From: an uncultured Alphaproteobacteria bacterium
GTDB taxonomy: Bacteria > Pseudomonadota > Alphaproteobacteria > GCA-2731375
Direction: 5' to 3'
DNA length: 64,000 bases
Assembly (NCBI GenBank): GCA_951812805.1
Contig: CATOSZ010000003.1
Coordinates: forward strand, 1 to 64,000
Shown: positions 1 through 7,947 of the stretch, piece by piece
Position numbering within the stretch: position 1 is the stretch's first letter
How the letters are laid out: every line of letters starts with the position of its first letter
Position numbers and translations under genes: made by a program
Notes under the pieces: generated by a model
Database searches by the model: none
The model's input: only the letters and a program-made list of their open reading frames with translations
What the model was told of the DNA's origin: nothing

Positions 1-1
1 A

Positions 2-193
2 AAATTCTCCGGCGGCACACGCTCCGAGGACGGCAAGCAGGCCCGAGACACATTCCTCGGCCTCTACAAGACCTGCCAGAAACTTGGCCTCTCCTTCTGG
101 GATTATCTCGGCGACCGCCTCAAGGTCCCCGGCGCCCCACCCGTGCCCCCACTGCCGATCCTCGTCAGACAACGCTGCATCGAAATGGCTTGA
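2..193 (+). CDS. IS66-type transposase, C-terminal fragment (5' part outside window)
   Basis: An open frame enters from the left edge and ends with TGA at 191-193, giving 63 residues. The run FSGGTRSEDG, then ARDTFLGLYKTCQKLGLS and WDYLGDRL, is the characteristic tail of the single-ORF (ISBst12-like) IS66 transposases common in alphaproteobacteria. Only the extreme C-terminus is visible, so catalytic residues cannot be checked. The stop is followed almost at once by the element's terminal inverted repeat, as expected for an intact right end. Confidence 0.75.
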   Translation, partial: KFSGGTRSEDGKQARDTFLGLYKTCQKLGLSFWDYLGDRLKVPGAPPVPPLPILVRQRCIEMA

Positions 194-218
194 CCGCCCG
201 GGGTTTTGCCCCTGTTAC
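194..218 (+). repeat. Terminal inverted repeat of the inner IS66 element
   Basis: This segment ends in TTTTGCCCCTGTTAC and closely matches the end at 1371-1394 (TTTTGCCCCGGTTAC) in the same orientation on the plus strand. In one element it is the downstream end and in the other the upstream end, which is what two elements in opposite orientation predict. Bases 219-226 (GACGCAGG) would be the 8-bp target duplication typical of IS66; its partner should lie left of the window. Confidence 0.65.
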
Positions 219-1247
219 GACGCAGGCGCCCGCGGCCGTGCCCCTGAGCAGGCCGTGCGCGGCGATGGCGCCCCACAGCGCCCCCTCGGTGGCGGTCCGC
301 GCGGCCCCGCGCCCGTCCCCGTGCCCGGTGATGGCGAGCCGCCCCAGGTGGGCCAGCCAGGCATCTTCGTTGGTGAAGCGCCGCGGGCAGCCCTCGGCCA
401 GACGGGCGATCACCGATGCGGCCAGGTCGCGCTCGGCCATGTAGGCGAAGGCGGCGGCATTGAGCACATAGTCCGCGTGGCCGGCCCGCAGCCGTTCCAG
501 GAAGTTCAAGCGGCTCTTGGAAAACGTCGTGGCGAACCAAGCGAAGGCGTCGTTGCCGATCCCGCTCGTCACCCCGTTGCGGTTGGCGTGGCGGGCGCCG
601 GTATCGTCGACGCTGATCCAGGGCGCCGTCTCCAGGCCGGCGCGCAGCACCGCCTCGCCCTCGGCGACGAAGCCGTCATGGCCCTCGTTCAACAACCGCA
701 CCACCTGGCGCTTGGAGATCTTGATGCCGAGGTCGTCCAAGAGCCGCGCCAAGCGCTCCGCGCTGGTCTGGCCGCCATGATAGAGCGCCAGCACGAAACG
801 CCTGAGCGCCGGGCCGAAGTGGCCGCGCGTCCCCGCCGGCAGCGGCGCCACGATCGTGGCCCCCTCGGGCGTCAGCCAGCGCTCGCGGCGTAACAGGACA
901 GTGTTCGGCCGGCAGAGCAGGTCCTGAACCAGATAGTCTTCATAGCCCTTGAAGCGCGAGCCCGCCGGCACGGCGGCCCGGACGATCCGCCTCTCGTCGA
1001 TGGGAACCCGGCCCTTCTTGGCCCGCCGTCCCGCCTTCCGCCCCGTCCGGCCCCGGGATACGGCCTGCTTGTCCATGCCGCTCGGCTTGATATCCGGTGG
1101 CCCGGAAAGGCCTTTGAGACGGCGGATCTCTTCGCGCAATGTCGCGTTCTCGGCACGCAGGGCCGCCTGCTCCTCAAGCAGCGTCAGAACCAGCGCCTTC
1201 AGGGCGGCGACATCAAGATCGTCGAGATCCGGAAGCGATTCGGCCAT
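219..1247 (-). pseudogene. IS66-type transposase, truncated at its C-terminus by insertion
   Basis: The frame starts at ATG 1247 with an N-terminal leucine-rich coiled segment (residues about 10-45, LLEEQAALRAENATLREEI) and the IS66 signature GPPDIKPSGMDK. It continues through a basic stretch and the central domain (WISVDDTGARH, where an Asp of the catalytic region lies). It then runs to ATEGALWGAIAAHGLLR and stops being IS66-like at base 219, about residue 343. The remaining codons down to a stop at 165 are read from the end of the inserted element. Full-length relatives continue for well over 100 residues, so the copy is inactive unless supplied in trans. Confidence 0.8.
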
Positions 1248-1370
1248 GACGGGATCGAATCACAGACCTCCCGCCGCGAACATCGATATCTGGTCACTTG
1301 ACGCGGAAGCCTCACAAGATGTGGCCGTTGAGACTCACCCCTATACCCAGGCCAGATCCCCCCGTCCCCA

Positions 1371-1394
1371 GGCCCGGCCTTTTGCCCCGGTTAC
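1371..1394 (-). repeat. Terminal inverted repeat (upstream end) of the outer IS66 element
   Basis: Read on the minus strand it starts GTAACCGGGGCAAAAGG. The boundary is defined by the abrupt loss of AIPR-like coding sequence in the frame running from 1713 to the left. It matches the terminus at 194-218 in sequence and in plus-strand orientation. Confidence 0.65.
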
Positions 1395-1713
1395 CTACAA
1401 ACGCCTTAATGCCAACATCACCGATACTCCTGCCTTTTCTTTGTGAAATTCTCGATTGAAAAAAATGAATCTCTTCTGTATTGTGATCTACATAAATTCC
1501 ATCTATTCCTTTGTCATTTTTCTCATCGCAAATTGCGTCGTCTGCGGTAGTCGGATCAAGTCTATATATATTTTCAAGAAACCAGTTCAAGAAAGCAGCC
1601 GACTCCCCTCGTCCTTTGTCCGAGAACCGAGAGAGCACGGACCTTAAGTTTTCATAATCTAAATCTTCGACCTTCACATCAATCCCCTCCAGAATACATG
1701 CCAACTTGAGCAC
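1395..1713 (-). pseudogene. Remnant of an AIPR-type abortive-infection gene, N-terminal part only
   Basis: About 106 residues before the IS66 end are native. They contain AAFLNWFLENIYRLDPTT, then DDAICDEKNDKGIDGIYVD and IHFFQSRIS followed by GDVGIKAFVG. This matches the N-terminal region of AIPR proteins (abortive phage resistance), which have a DxxNDxGIDGxxVD run followed by a hydrophobic strand and an FQS element. After the FVG motif the frame enters the IS66 end and stops at 1312. The GTG start at 1713 is weak; the frame stays open to about 1750 without an ATG, so the 5' end may be damaged too. The region is clearly richer in A and T than its surroundings, pointing to horizontal acquisition. 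Family resemblance is by eye. Confidence 0.6.
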
Positions 1714-1882
1714 CCCAAATTTATAGACTATTTTATAGGCAAAATCAACTTAGAAGATTTGGCGCCCTCATATCCAGACTTATCATCATAGGAATACTTT
1801 TGATGACAGCTCTTCGGAAAACCTAGCTCTTTCTATGGATTCGGAGTTGCTACATACTACTGCAATTCCGAAGGAGGCGCCC
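1714..1882. other. AT-rich intergenic segment between the AIPR remnant and the dioxygenase gene
   Basis: No convincing gene is visible. The base composition changes from AT-rich to GC-rich at about 1870, directly before the ribosome binding site of the next gene. It probably contains the start signals of the disrupted AIPR gene and the edge of the acquired segment. Confidence 0.4.
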
Positions 1883-2767
1883 ATGGCTGTTTCGTTTCGC
1901 ACTCTGCACCCCCACTTCGTCGCCGAGGCCAGTGGCATCAACATCGCCGCCGGCGTGAGCGACGGCGACATCGAAGCGCTGCGGGACGGCTTCGAAACGC
2001 ATTCGGTTCTGGTCTTCCGCGACCAGGTCCTGGACGACGAGACGCAGCTCGCCTTCTCCGCCCGCTTCGGGCCGTTGGAGACGACGCTTTCGGGCGCGCT
2101 CGGCAAGGGGGCCAACAAGCTGTCGGCCAGCGTCTCCGACCTCTCCAACATCGACGGCGACGGTGAGATCATACCGGCGGCGGACGAACGCATGGTCTTC
2201 ATGACCGGCAACCGCCTCTGGCATACGGACAGCTCCTTCAAGCCGGTGCCGGCGCTGGCCTCCCTTCTTTCGGGCCGCGAGGTGCCGAGCGCGGGCGGCG
2301 AAACCGAATTCTGCTGCCTGCGCGCCGCCTACGACGGCCTCGACGCGGGAATGAAAGCGCGCATCGCCGACCTGATCGCGGAGCATTCGATCGTCTATTC
2401 GCGCCGCCGCCTCGGCCGCGGCTTCTTCAGCGCCGAGGAGGCCGCCCGCATCCCGCCGGTCCATCACCCCGTCGTGCGCACCAACCCGGTGAACGGGCGC
2501 CCGGCCCTCTATCTCGGCGCGCACGCCAGCCACATCGTCGGCCTGGCGGAGGACGAGGGCCGCGCCCTGATCGACGAGCTCATGGCGCACGCGACCCGGC
2601 CCGAACACGTCTATTCCCATCAGTGGCGCCGGCACGACCTGGTGATGTGGGACAACCGCGCGGTGCTGCACCGCGGCCGGCCCTGGGACGAGCGCGAGCC
2701 CCGCGTCATGCACCGCACTACCGTCGCTGGCACCGGCCCGACCGTCGGACCCGACGCGTCGCCCTGA
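1883..2767 (+). CDS. TauD/TfdA-family 2-oxoglutarate-dependent dioxygenase
   Basis: The 294-residue protein has the Fe(II) triad of this family: H114 and D116 in WHTDSSF, and H263 in the AVLHRGRPWD run. The 2-oxoglutarate-binding Arg is probably R278 in MHRTTV. These enzymes hydroxylate and often cleave small carboxylates, sulfonates or phenoxyacetates; the substrate cannot be read from sequence, but the WHTDSSFKPVPA run is nearer TfdA-type than TauD. The start at 1883 is chosen because AAGGAGG lies 6 bases upstream (1871-1877) and the homologous sequence begins there; an in-frame ATG at 1835 lies in AT-rich DNA and is rejected. It heads a three-gene plus-strand run with close spacing. Confidence 0.85.
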   Translation: MAVSFRTLHPHFVAEASGINIAAGVSDGDIEALRDGFETHSVLVFRDQVLDDETQLAFSARFGPLETTLSGALGKGANKLSASVSDLSNIDGDGEIIPAADERMVFMTGNRLWHTDSSFKPVPALASLLSGREVPSAGGETEFCCLRAAYDGLDAGMKARIADLIAEHSIVYSRRRLGRGFFSAEEAARIPPVHHPVVRTNPVNGRPALYLGAHASHIVGLAEDEGRALIDELMAHATRPEHVYSHQWRRHDLVMWDNRAVLHRGRPWDEREPRVMHRTTVAGTGPTVGPDASP

Positions 2768-2778
2768 GGTGGAGAACA

Positions 2779-3447
2779 ATGATCCCCTTCCAGCCCATCC
2801 ACGACGATGCCGTCGCCCGGCTCGGTGGCGAGGCGGCACTAAAGGCGCGGTTGCCAACGCTGGCGAGCGCCGCTGCGCTCCGCAAGCGGACGGACGATCG
2901 CTATCTCAGCCAGATGTGCCTCAGGATCTTTCGCGCCGGGCTGAAGCATTCCCTCGTCGACAATAAATGGCCCGCCTTCGAGGAGGTCTTTCTCGGCTTC
3001 GAGCCGCGCCGGGTGCGCGCCCTCAACGACGAGGAGATGGAGGCGCTGATGGGCGACGCGCGGCTCATCCGCCATTGGGGCAAAATCAAGAGCGTCAGGG
3101 CCAACGCCGCCGCCATGGTCGAGGTCGCCGCCGAGTTCGGCGCGATGGGCACCTATCTGGCCGCCTGGCCACATAACGATCCGGTCGGCCTGTGGGAGGA
3201 TCTGGCGCGGCGGTTCAGCCAGCTCGGCGGCAATTCCGGGCCCTACTTCCTGCGCATGGTGGGACGCGATACCTTCATGCTGTCGCCCTGGGTCATGAAG
3301 GGGCTGGTGGCGCGCGGCGTGCTGGAGGCGGAACCGAAGGGCAAGAAGGGCCGGCGGGCGGCGCAGGCGGTCTTCAACGCCTGGGCCGAGGAGACCGGCC
3401 GGCCGCTCGCCCACCTCTCCATGACGCTCGCCGCCGCGACCGATTGA
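2779..3447 (+). CDS. DNA-3-methyladenine glycosylase I-like (Tag/HhH-GPD type) protein
   Basis: The 222-residue protein resembles the Tag family: DDRYLSQMCLRIFRAGL, then KWPAFEEVFLGFEP and DARLIRHWGKIKSVRANA match the helical core that flips alkylated bases. Tag excises 3-methyladenine. By hand alignment with the E. coli enzyme, the catalytic Glu (in ICLEGQQAGLSW) is replaced here by Arg (CLRIFRAGLK), and the zinc-binding Cys/His residues at both termini are absent, as in a divergent subfamily found in alphaproteobacteria. Activity is therefore less certain than the fold. It starts 11 bases after the dioxygenase stop, with GAGGTGGAG upstream, and is likely co-transcribed. Confidence 0.75.
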   Translation: MIPFQPIHDDAVARLGGEAALKARLPTLASAAALRKRTDDRYLSQMCLRIFRAGLKHSLVDNKWPAFEEVFLGFEPRRVRALNDEEMEALMGDARLIRHWGKIKSVRANAAAMVEVAAEFGAMGTYLAAWPHNDPVGLWEDLARRFSQLGGNSGPYFLRMVGRDTFMLSPWVMKGLVARGVLEAEPKGKKGRRAAQAVFNAWAEETGRPLAHLSMTLAAATD

Positions 3448-3468
3448 TCGCAACCGAGGAGGTACGCC

Positions 3469-4227
3469 GTGAGTGACGTCGTCGACATCGAACTGCGGGA
3501 CGGCATCGCCGTGCTGCGCCTGAACCGCCCCGACGCGCTGAACGCGCTGACCCGCGAGCTCGCCCGGGCCTTGGCCGACGGGCTGATCCGGTTGGACGCC
3601 GACGCGGGCGTCAAGGGCATCGTGCTGAGCGGTGCGGGCGAGCGTTCCTTCTGCGCCGGCGTCGATCTGCGCGAGGCCCGCGCCATCCAGGTGCACGAGG
3701 TCGAGGACTGGTTCGGCGACGTTTGCAACATCTACAAACAGATCCTGCTGACCGAAAAGCCGGTGATTGCCGCCCTCAACGGGGTCGCGGCGGGCGGCGG
3801 CTTCCAGATGGCACTGGTTTCGGACCAGCGCGTCGCCCATCCCGGCACGCGTATGGGCCAGCCGGAGATCAACGCCGCCATTCCCTCGATCATGGGCTCC
3901 TACTGGATGGGCCTGCACCTGCCCTGGTCGAAGAACCAGGAACTGTCGATGACCGGCCGGCTGATCGATGCGGAGGAGGCCCGGGCGCTCGGCCTGATCA
4001 ACCATCTCGTGCCGGCCGGCGAGGTCGTGGACAAGGCGGCCGAGGTCGCCGCCGACTTCGCCGCCAAGCCCGCCGTCGCCTGGCAGCGGACCAAGGCCCG
4101 CTTCCGCGAGCTGGCCCTGAAGGGCTTCGACGACGCCTTCCGCGCCGGCGTGCTGGGGCAGCAGGAGTCCTTCGCCAAGGGCGAGCCCCAGGCGATCATC
4201 GACGCCTTCCTGGCGAGCCGGGGCTGA
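3469..4227 (+). CDS. Enoyl-CoA hydratase/isomerase (crotonase) family protein
   Basis: The 252-residue length is standard for a crotonase. The oxyanion-hole segments are FCAGVDLRE (about residue 63) and NGVAAGGGFQMAL (about 103), and GQPEINAAIPS holds a Glu (about 128) in the catalytic position of hydratases. The second canonical Glu region is less clear, so hydratase versus isomerase or another CoA chemistry is open. The GTG start at 3469 is supported by GAGGAGG 7 bases upstream. It ends the plus-strand operon and overlaps the convergent transporter gene by 32 bases. Confidence 0.87.
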   Translation: MSDVVDIELRDGIAVLRLNRPDALNALTRELARALADGLIRLDADAGVKGIVLSGAGERSFCAGVDLREARAIQVHEVEDWFGDVCNIYKQILLTEKPVIAALNGVAAGGGFQMALVSDQRVAHPGTRMGQPEINAAIPSIMGSYWMGLHLPWSKNQELSMTGRLIDAEEARALGLINHLVPAGEVVDKAAEVAADFAAKPAVAWQRTKARFRELALKGFDDAFRAGVLGQQESFAKGEPQAIIDAFLASRG

Positions 4228-5134
4228 ACCGCGCCGTCAATCGGCCGTCGATCACCACGAGACCGGCGGCGATCAGCACCATGCCGAGGCCGTGTGACGG
4301 CGCCAATCGCTCGTCCAGCACCAGCACGCCGAGCAGCACGCCGGTCACCGGAACCAGCAGGGTCACCAGCAGCAGGTTGGTCGCCCCGGCCGTCGCCAGG
4401 ATGCGGAAATAGAGCACATAGGCCGCGGCGGTCGAGAAGGCGGCGACGCCCAGAACCGCGCCCCAGACCGCCGGACCCGGCATGGCCAGCTCCCAGGGCC
4501 GCTCGACCAGCAGCGCGAGCGGGATCAACAGGATGGTGGAGGCGGTGACCTGGCCGGCGGCCGTCGCCATCGGCGGCACCTCCATCGCCCGGAAGCGCCG
4601 GCCGTACACCCCGGCGAAGGCATAGGAGACGGTGGCGGCGATCACCGCCAGCTGGGCCAGCGCGCCGGCCCCGAAGCCGTCCCAGGCGGCCGGTCCGATC
4701 ATCACCGCGACGCCGGCGAAGCCGAGGCCGACGCCGGCGAGGCGGGCCGGCGTCATGCGCTCGTCCCGGGTCAGCCAATGGGCGACGACGACCGTGGCGA
4801 TCGGCGTCGCCGCGTTCAGGATCGAGGCGAGGCCGCTGGCGATCTCCGTCTGTCCCCATACGATGAGGGTGAACGGCACCACGTTGTTCAACAGGCCCAT
4901 GGCGAAAAAGGCCGGCCAATGGCGCGCCACCAACAGTCCCTTGGCCCCGCCCGGCGCGAGGACCAGCCAGAGGATCACCGCCGCGATACCGACCCGCAGC
5001 GTCACGATGGTGAGCGGCGGCAACGCCTCGACCGCGACGCCGACGAAGAAGAAGGAACCACCCCAGAGGATCGACAGGGCGACGACGAGCCCCCATTCGA
5101 AGAGGGTCATGCGGACATTGATGGCGGGGGTCAT
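4196..5134 (-). CDS. EamA/DMT-family permease
   Basis: The 312-residue protein has about ten hydrophobic segments in two homologous halves, beginning WGLVVALSILWGGSFFFVGVA and with the typical LRVGIAAVILWL segment, as in drug/metabolite transporters. These export amino acids, metabolites or drugs across the inner membrane; the substrate is unknown. The second half contains the matching AQLAVIAATVSYAFAGVYGR and VTLLVPVTGVLLGVLVLDE segments, the latter a hallmark of EamA domains. The gene is convergent with the crotonase gene and its last 32 bases overlap that gene's end. Confidence 0.85.
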   Translation of the reverse strand: MTPAINVRMTLFEWGLVVALSILWGGSFFFVGVAVEALPPLTIVTLRVGIAAVILWLVLAPGGAKGLLVARHWPAFFAMGLLNNVVPFTLIVWGQTEIASGLASILNAATPIATVVVAHWLTRDERMTPARLAGVGLGFAGVAVMIGPAAWDGFGAGALAQLAVIAATVSYAFAGVYGRRFRAMEVPPMATAAGQVTASTILLIPLALLVERPWELAMPGPAVWGAVLGVAAFSTAAAYVLYFRILATAGATNLLLVTLLVPVTGVLLGVLVLDERLAPSHGLGMVLIAAGLVVIDGRLTARFSPGSPGRRR

Positions 5135-5239
5135 GGCGCTCTCGCTCGGGTGGCTGGTGGCCGATCTTCCCGCCTCGGGCGCCGAGCGGATATCCGAAGC
5201 TTGTCATGGCAGTCCGGGCCGCAGAACGCCGGCGCTGAT

Positions 5240-6496
5240 TTATTTCATCAAGCCCTTCGCCTTGGCGCGGGCGAGTTTGCGTTTCGCCTCCGCCAATTCT
5301 TCCGGCGACATCGAGCTCGCCGTGTTCGCAATATCCGTCTTGGTCGGCTGGCCCGCGGCGCCTGCCCGGGCGAACCAGTAGTAGGCGTCGACCCGGTCGG
5401 TCACGCCGGCGCTGCCGCCGCGCAGCAGATAGGCGAGCCAACGCATCGCCTCGCCATGCCCCTTCCGTGCGGCCCGCCAGTACCATTCCAACGCCGCGGC
5501 CTTGTGCGCCTGGGTGCCGCCCGTCGCATTGTCGTAGAGTTTGCCGAGGCGGAACGCCGAATTCGCGTTGCCCGCCTGCGCCGAGGCCCGCAGCCAATCC
5601 GCGGCCCGGTCCAGGTCCTTCGCCACATGCGTGCCGTCGGTGAACCATGTCGCCAATTGGAGGACCGCCGGGTCATAGCCCAATTCCGCCGCCCGTTCGT
5701 ACCAGGCCAAGCCGATCGGTACGGATTTCGCGAGCGCGCTGCCGCCCGCGATAAAGGCATCCCCGAGCGCCATCATCGCCAACTTGTCACCGGCCTGCGC
5801 GCCCTCGATCAGTACCGCGAGGCCCGCCGCCGCATCGCCGCCCGGCACGTCGCCCGACGCAAGCAAGCGCGCCGTCGCCAGCTTGGCGCGCGGGTCGCCG
5901 GCCGCCGACGCCTTGGTGTACCAGCGTGCGGCCTCGCCGGGATCGACGTCCGTGCCGCGGCCTTGCTCATACGCTTGGGCGACGAGGAAGTAGGCGTCCT
6001 CTATGCCCTTCTCCGCCGCCTCTTCCAGAATGGCGAAACGGGGCCCGGGAGTGTCCGAATCGGCGAAGTTCAGCACGTTCAGCTGAAAATGCGCCCGCCG
6101 GTGTCCCGCCTTCGCGGCCTTGGTCAACCACTCCCGCGCCCGGGCCGGATCGCGCTTGAAGCCCCGTCCGCTCAAAAGGACGCGACCCAGCATGTATTGC
6201 GCGTCAACATGCCCCTTGGCCGCGGCAAAACGGAACCAGGAGGCCGCCGTGGGATCGTTCAAGCGACCGACCTTGCCCTCCCAGAGGATGAGGGCACGGT
6301 AGTAGACCGAGGCCGGGTGGCGCTTTTGCGCCGACTTGGCCAGCAGCCGGTAGGCGGCGTTGTAGTCGCCCTTCTCGTAGGCCTGCAGACCGGCCTCGAA
6401 CTCCGGCGGGGCCGACGCCTGGGCGCACAGCAACAGGACCGCCGTCAGGGCGACGGCCAGCCGGCCGGTAAAACGTTCGAAGGGTCTCCCGCGCAT
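5240..6496 (-). CDS. Exported Sel1-repeat (SLR) protein, second of a tandem pair
   Basis: A signal peptide is visible in residues 1-29 (hydrophobic ALTAVLLLCAQASA). The rest of the 418 residues consists of about eight or nine Sel1-like repeats, recognisable from recurring A-x-x-W-x-x-x-A-A-x-x-G-x-x-x-A blocks such as ASWFRFAAAKGHVDAQYMLG and AARWYTKASAAGDPRAKLA. Sel1 repeats form alpha-solenoids used as scaffolds or adaptors, here in the periplasm. It lies 7 bases after its upstream paralogue and shares its architecture, so the pair probably arose by duplication. The partner is unknown. Confidence 0.82.
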   Translation of the reverse strand: MRGRPFERFTGRLAVALTAVLLLCAQASAPPEFEAGLQAYEKGDYNAAYRLLAKSAQKRHPASVYYRALILWEGKVGRLNDPTAASWFRFAAAKGHVDAQYMLGRVLLSGRGFKRDPARAREWLTKAAKAGHRRAHFQLNVLNFADSDTPGPRFAILEEAAEKGIEDAYFLVAQAYEQGRGTDVDPGEAARWYTKASAAGDPRAKLATARLLASGDVPGGDAAAGLAVLIEGAQAGDKLAMMALGDAFIAGGSALAKSVPIGLAWYERAAELGYDPAVLQLATWFTDGTHVAKDLDRAADWLRASAQAGNANSAFRLGKLYDNATGGTQAHKAAALEWYWRAARKGHGEAMRWLAYLLRGGSAGVTDRVDAYYWFARAGAAGQPTKTDIANTASSMSPEELAEAKRKLARAKAKGLMK

Positions 6497-6503
6497 CGCC
6501 GTC

Positions 6504-7769
6504 TCAGCCTCCCGTCTTCGAGGTGTAGCGCTTCAAGTTCCGGCGCTCCGCCGCCAGGCGCGGCATGGCCAGTTGGCGGTCGCGGTCCGACATCGCCGCG
6601 TAGACGCGATCGGCGGCCGCGGCGGTATCGAGGCCCGTCTCGCCGGCAAGCTTATACCAGGCCCAGGCGTCGACCCGCTTGCTCTCGCGCGTGACCTCCC
6701 AGGTCGACAGCAGCTTGCCGAGCGCCATCATCGCCCGGGCATGACCGCGCCTGGCCGCCTGCCAGAACCATTCAATCGCCTGGCCCTTGTCGACGGCGGT
6801 ACCACGCCCGGCCTCGTGACGCAGGCCGGCCTGATAGGCGGCCTTTCGGCTGCCGGCGTTCGCCGCGGCCTCGTAAGCGGCCAGCGCCCGCTTTGCGTCC
6901 CGGGGCACGACCTCGCCCTTGTCGTACATCTCCGCCAGCTTCAGCCCGGCGCTCATATAACCGAGATCGAGCGCGCGGCTGTACCAGACGACGCCGATCT
7001 CCGGCGACTTCGGCAGGCCGGCGCGGCCGTGGATGAAGGCATCGCCCAGCCCCAGCATCGCCAGCCTGCTGCCGCCCTTGATCGCCTTGCGATAGAGCGC
7101 CAGCGCCGTGTCGGGATCGGCCGCGACGCCGGTCCCCGACATCAAGGCCGTCGCCAGCCGCTCCTGTCCGAAGGCATAATCCGCATCCGCCGCCTTGCGG
7201 TACCATTCGACCGCCGTCTCAGGCGACTTGGCGACGCCCCGGCCCGCCGCATAGGCCCGGCCGAGCTCGTAATAGGCGGTGGTCACCCGCTGCCCCGCCG
7301 CGCGTTCGAACCAGACGACAGCCTCCGCCGGTTTCTTCTCGCCGCCCCGGCCCTTCATCAACAGCCGGCCGATCCGGTACTGGGAAAACTTGTGGCCCTG
7401 CTTGGCCGCCTTCAGGTAGTTGCGCCTGGCCATCTGGTCGTTCTTCGAGACGCCGTGTCCGCCCTCGAAGGACCGGCCCAGCATGTAGATCGAGGCGAGA
7501 TGCCCGGTCGACGCGGCGCGCTCGAACCAGAAGAAGGCCTGCTTGGTGTTCGTTTTCGTGCCCTGGCCCCGCCAGTACATGATGGCGATGTTGTATTGCG
7601 AGCGGACATGGCCGGCCGCCGCCGATTTCTTCCATTCCGCCAGCGCCGTGGGGTAGTCCTTGCGGCCGAAGGCGATCTTGCCGGAGTCGTAGCCCTGCGG
7701 CGCCGACTGCGCCCAGACGGCCGAACTCAGCAAAAGGAGAAAGGTGAAGGCAATCAGACGTCGGATCAT
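6504..7769 (-). CDS. Exported Sel1-repeat (SLR) protein, first of a tandem pair
   Basis: Residues 1-22 form a signal peptide (IAFTFLLLLSSAVWAQS, with cleavage expected after the A-W-A). About nine Sel1 repeats follow across 421 residues, for example AFFWFERAASTGHLASIYML and AVEWYRKAADADYAFGQ. The protein is probably a periplasmic alpha-solenoid scaffold. It is the first gene of a minus-strand pair and is divergent from the SUF operon regulator, sharing a 178-base intergenic region with it. No enzymatic motif is visible. Confidence 0.82.
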   Translation of the reverse strand: MIRRLIAFTFLLLLSSAVWAQSAPQGYDSGKIAFGRKDYPTALAEWKKSAAAGHVRSQYNIAIMYWRGQGTKTNTKQAFFWFERAASTGHLASIYMLGRSFEGGHGVSKNDQMARRNYLKAAKQGHKFSQYRIGRLLMKGRGGEKKPAEAVVWFERAAGQRVTTAYYELGRAYAAGRGVAKSPETAVEWYRKAADADYAFGQERLATALMSGTGVAADPDTALALYRKAIKGGSRLAMLGLGDAFIHGRAGLPKSPEIGVVWYSRALDLGYMSAGLKLAEMYDKGEVVPRDAKRALAAYEAAANAGSRKAAYQAGLRHEAGRGTAVDKGQAIEWFWQAARRGHARAMMALGKLLSTWEVTRESKRVDAWAWYKLAGETGLDTAAAADRVYAAMSDRDRQLAMPRLAAERRNLKRYTSKTGG

Positions 7770-7871
7770 CTCGTCCCCCGTTCACGGCGACCGAGCCTAG
7801 CATGAAGGGCCGGTTGCGCCAGCCCCGAGGGGGTGCCGCCCGCGCGCTTTGTCGCAGGCCAAAATCCGTTC

Positions 7872-7900
7872 TTGACAGGATGGCCGGCTTGGCACATTTA
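7872..7900 (+). promoter_or_regulatory. Probable sigma-70 promoter of the SUF operon
   Basis: TTGACA at 7872-7877 is a perfect -35 hexamer. At 17 bases spacing the sequence CATTTA (7895-7900) is a fair -10. It lies 48 bases before the Rrf2 gene start and just upstream of a palindrome that could be the operator. Confidence 0.5.
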
Positions 7901-7906
7901 ATCCGT

Positions 7907-7917
7907 ACCAATTTGGT
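7907..7917 (+). promoter_or_regulatory. Palindromic operator candidate for the Rrf2 regulator
   Basis: ACCAATTTGGT is an inverted repeat with perfect 5-base arms and one central base. It lies between the likely -10 element and the start of the regulator gene. That position would allow autorepression of the whole SUF operon, as is usual for IscR-like Rrf2 regulators. Binding is inferred from position only. Confidence 0.45.
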
Positions 7918-7947
7918 CCGATATGGAAAACGGGGCGGGACGAACCG

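Larger units (their letters stand above)
1..218 (+). mobile_element. Right end of an IS66-family element (inner element), cut by the window edge
   Basis: The stretch carries the last codons of a transposase on the plus strand, followed 25 bases later by a terminus reading ...TTTTGCCCCTGTTAC. IS66-family ends begin 5'-GTAA when read inward, and this one does on the minus strand. Beyond base 218 the sequence switches abruptly to the body of a second IS66-type transposase gene in the opposite orientation, so this element appears to have inserted into that one. Its left end lies outside the window. Confidence 0.75.
219..1394 (-). mobile_element. Outer IS66-family element, interrupted by the inner IS66 element
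   Basis: The right boundary is the terminus GTAAC at 1390-1394 on the minus strand, lying inside an AIPR-like coding frame. The left boundary at 219 is the insertion point of another IS66 element. Only one transposase gene is present and no tnpA/tnpB genes lie between it and the end, so it belongs to the single-ORF type of IS66. The missing 3' part of the transposase should be found on the far side of the inner element, outside this window. Bases 1395-1402 (CTACAAAC) are the expected 8-bp target duplication on this side. Confidence 0.7.
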
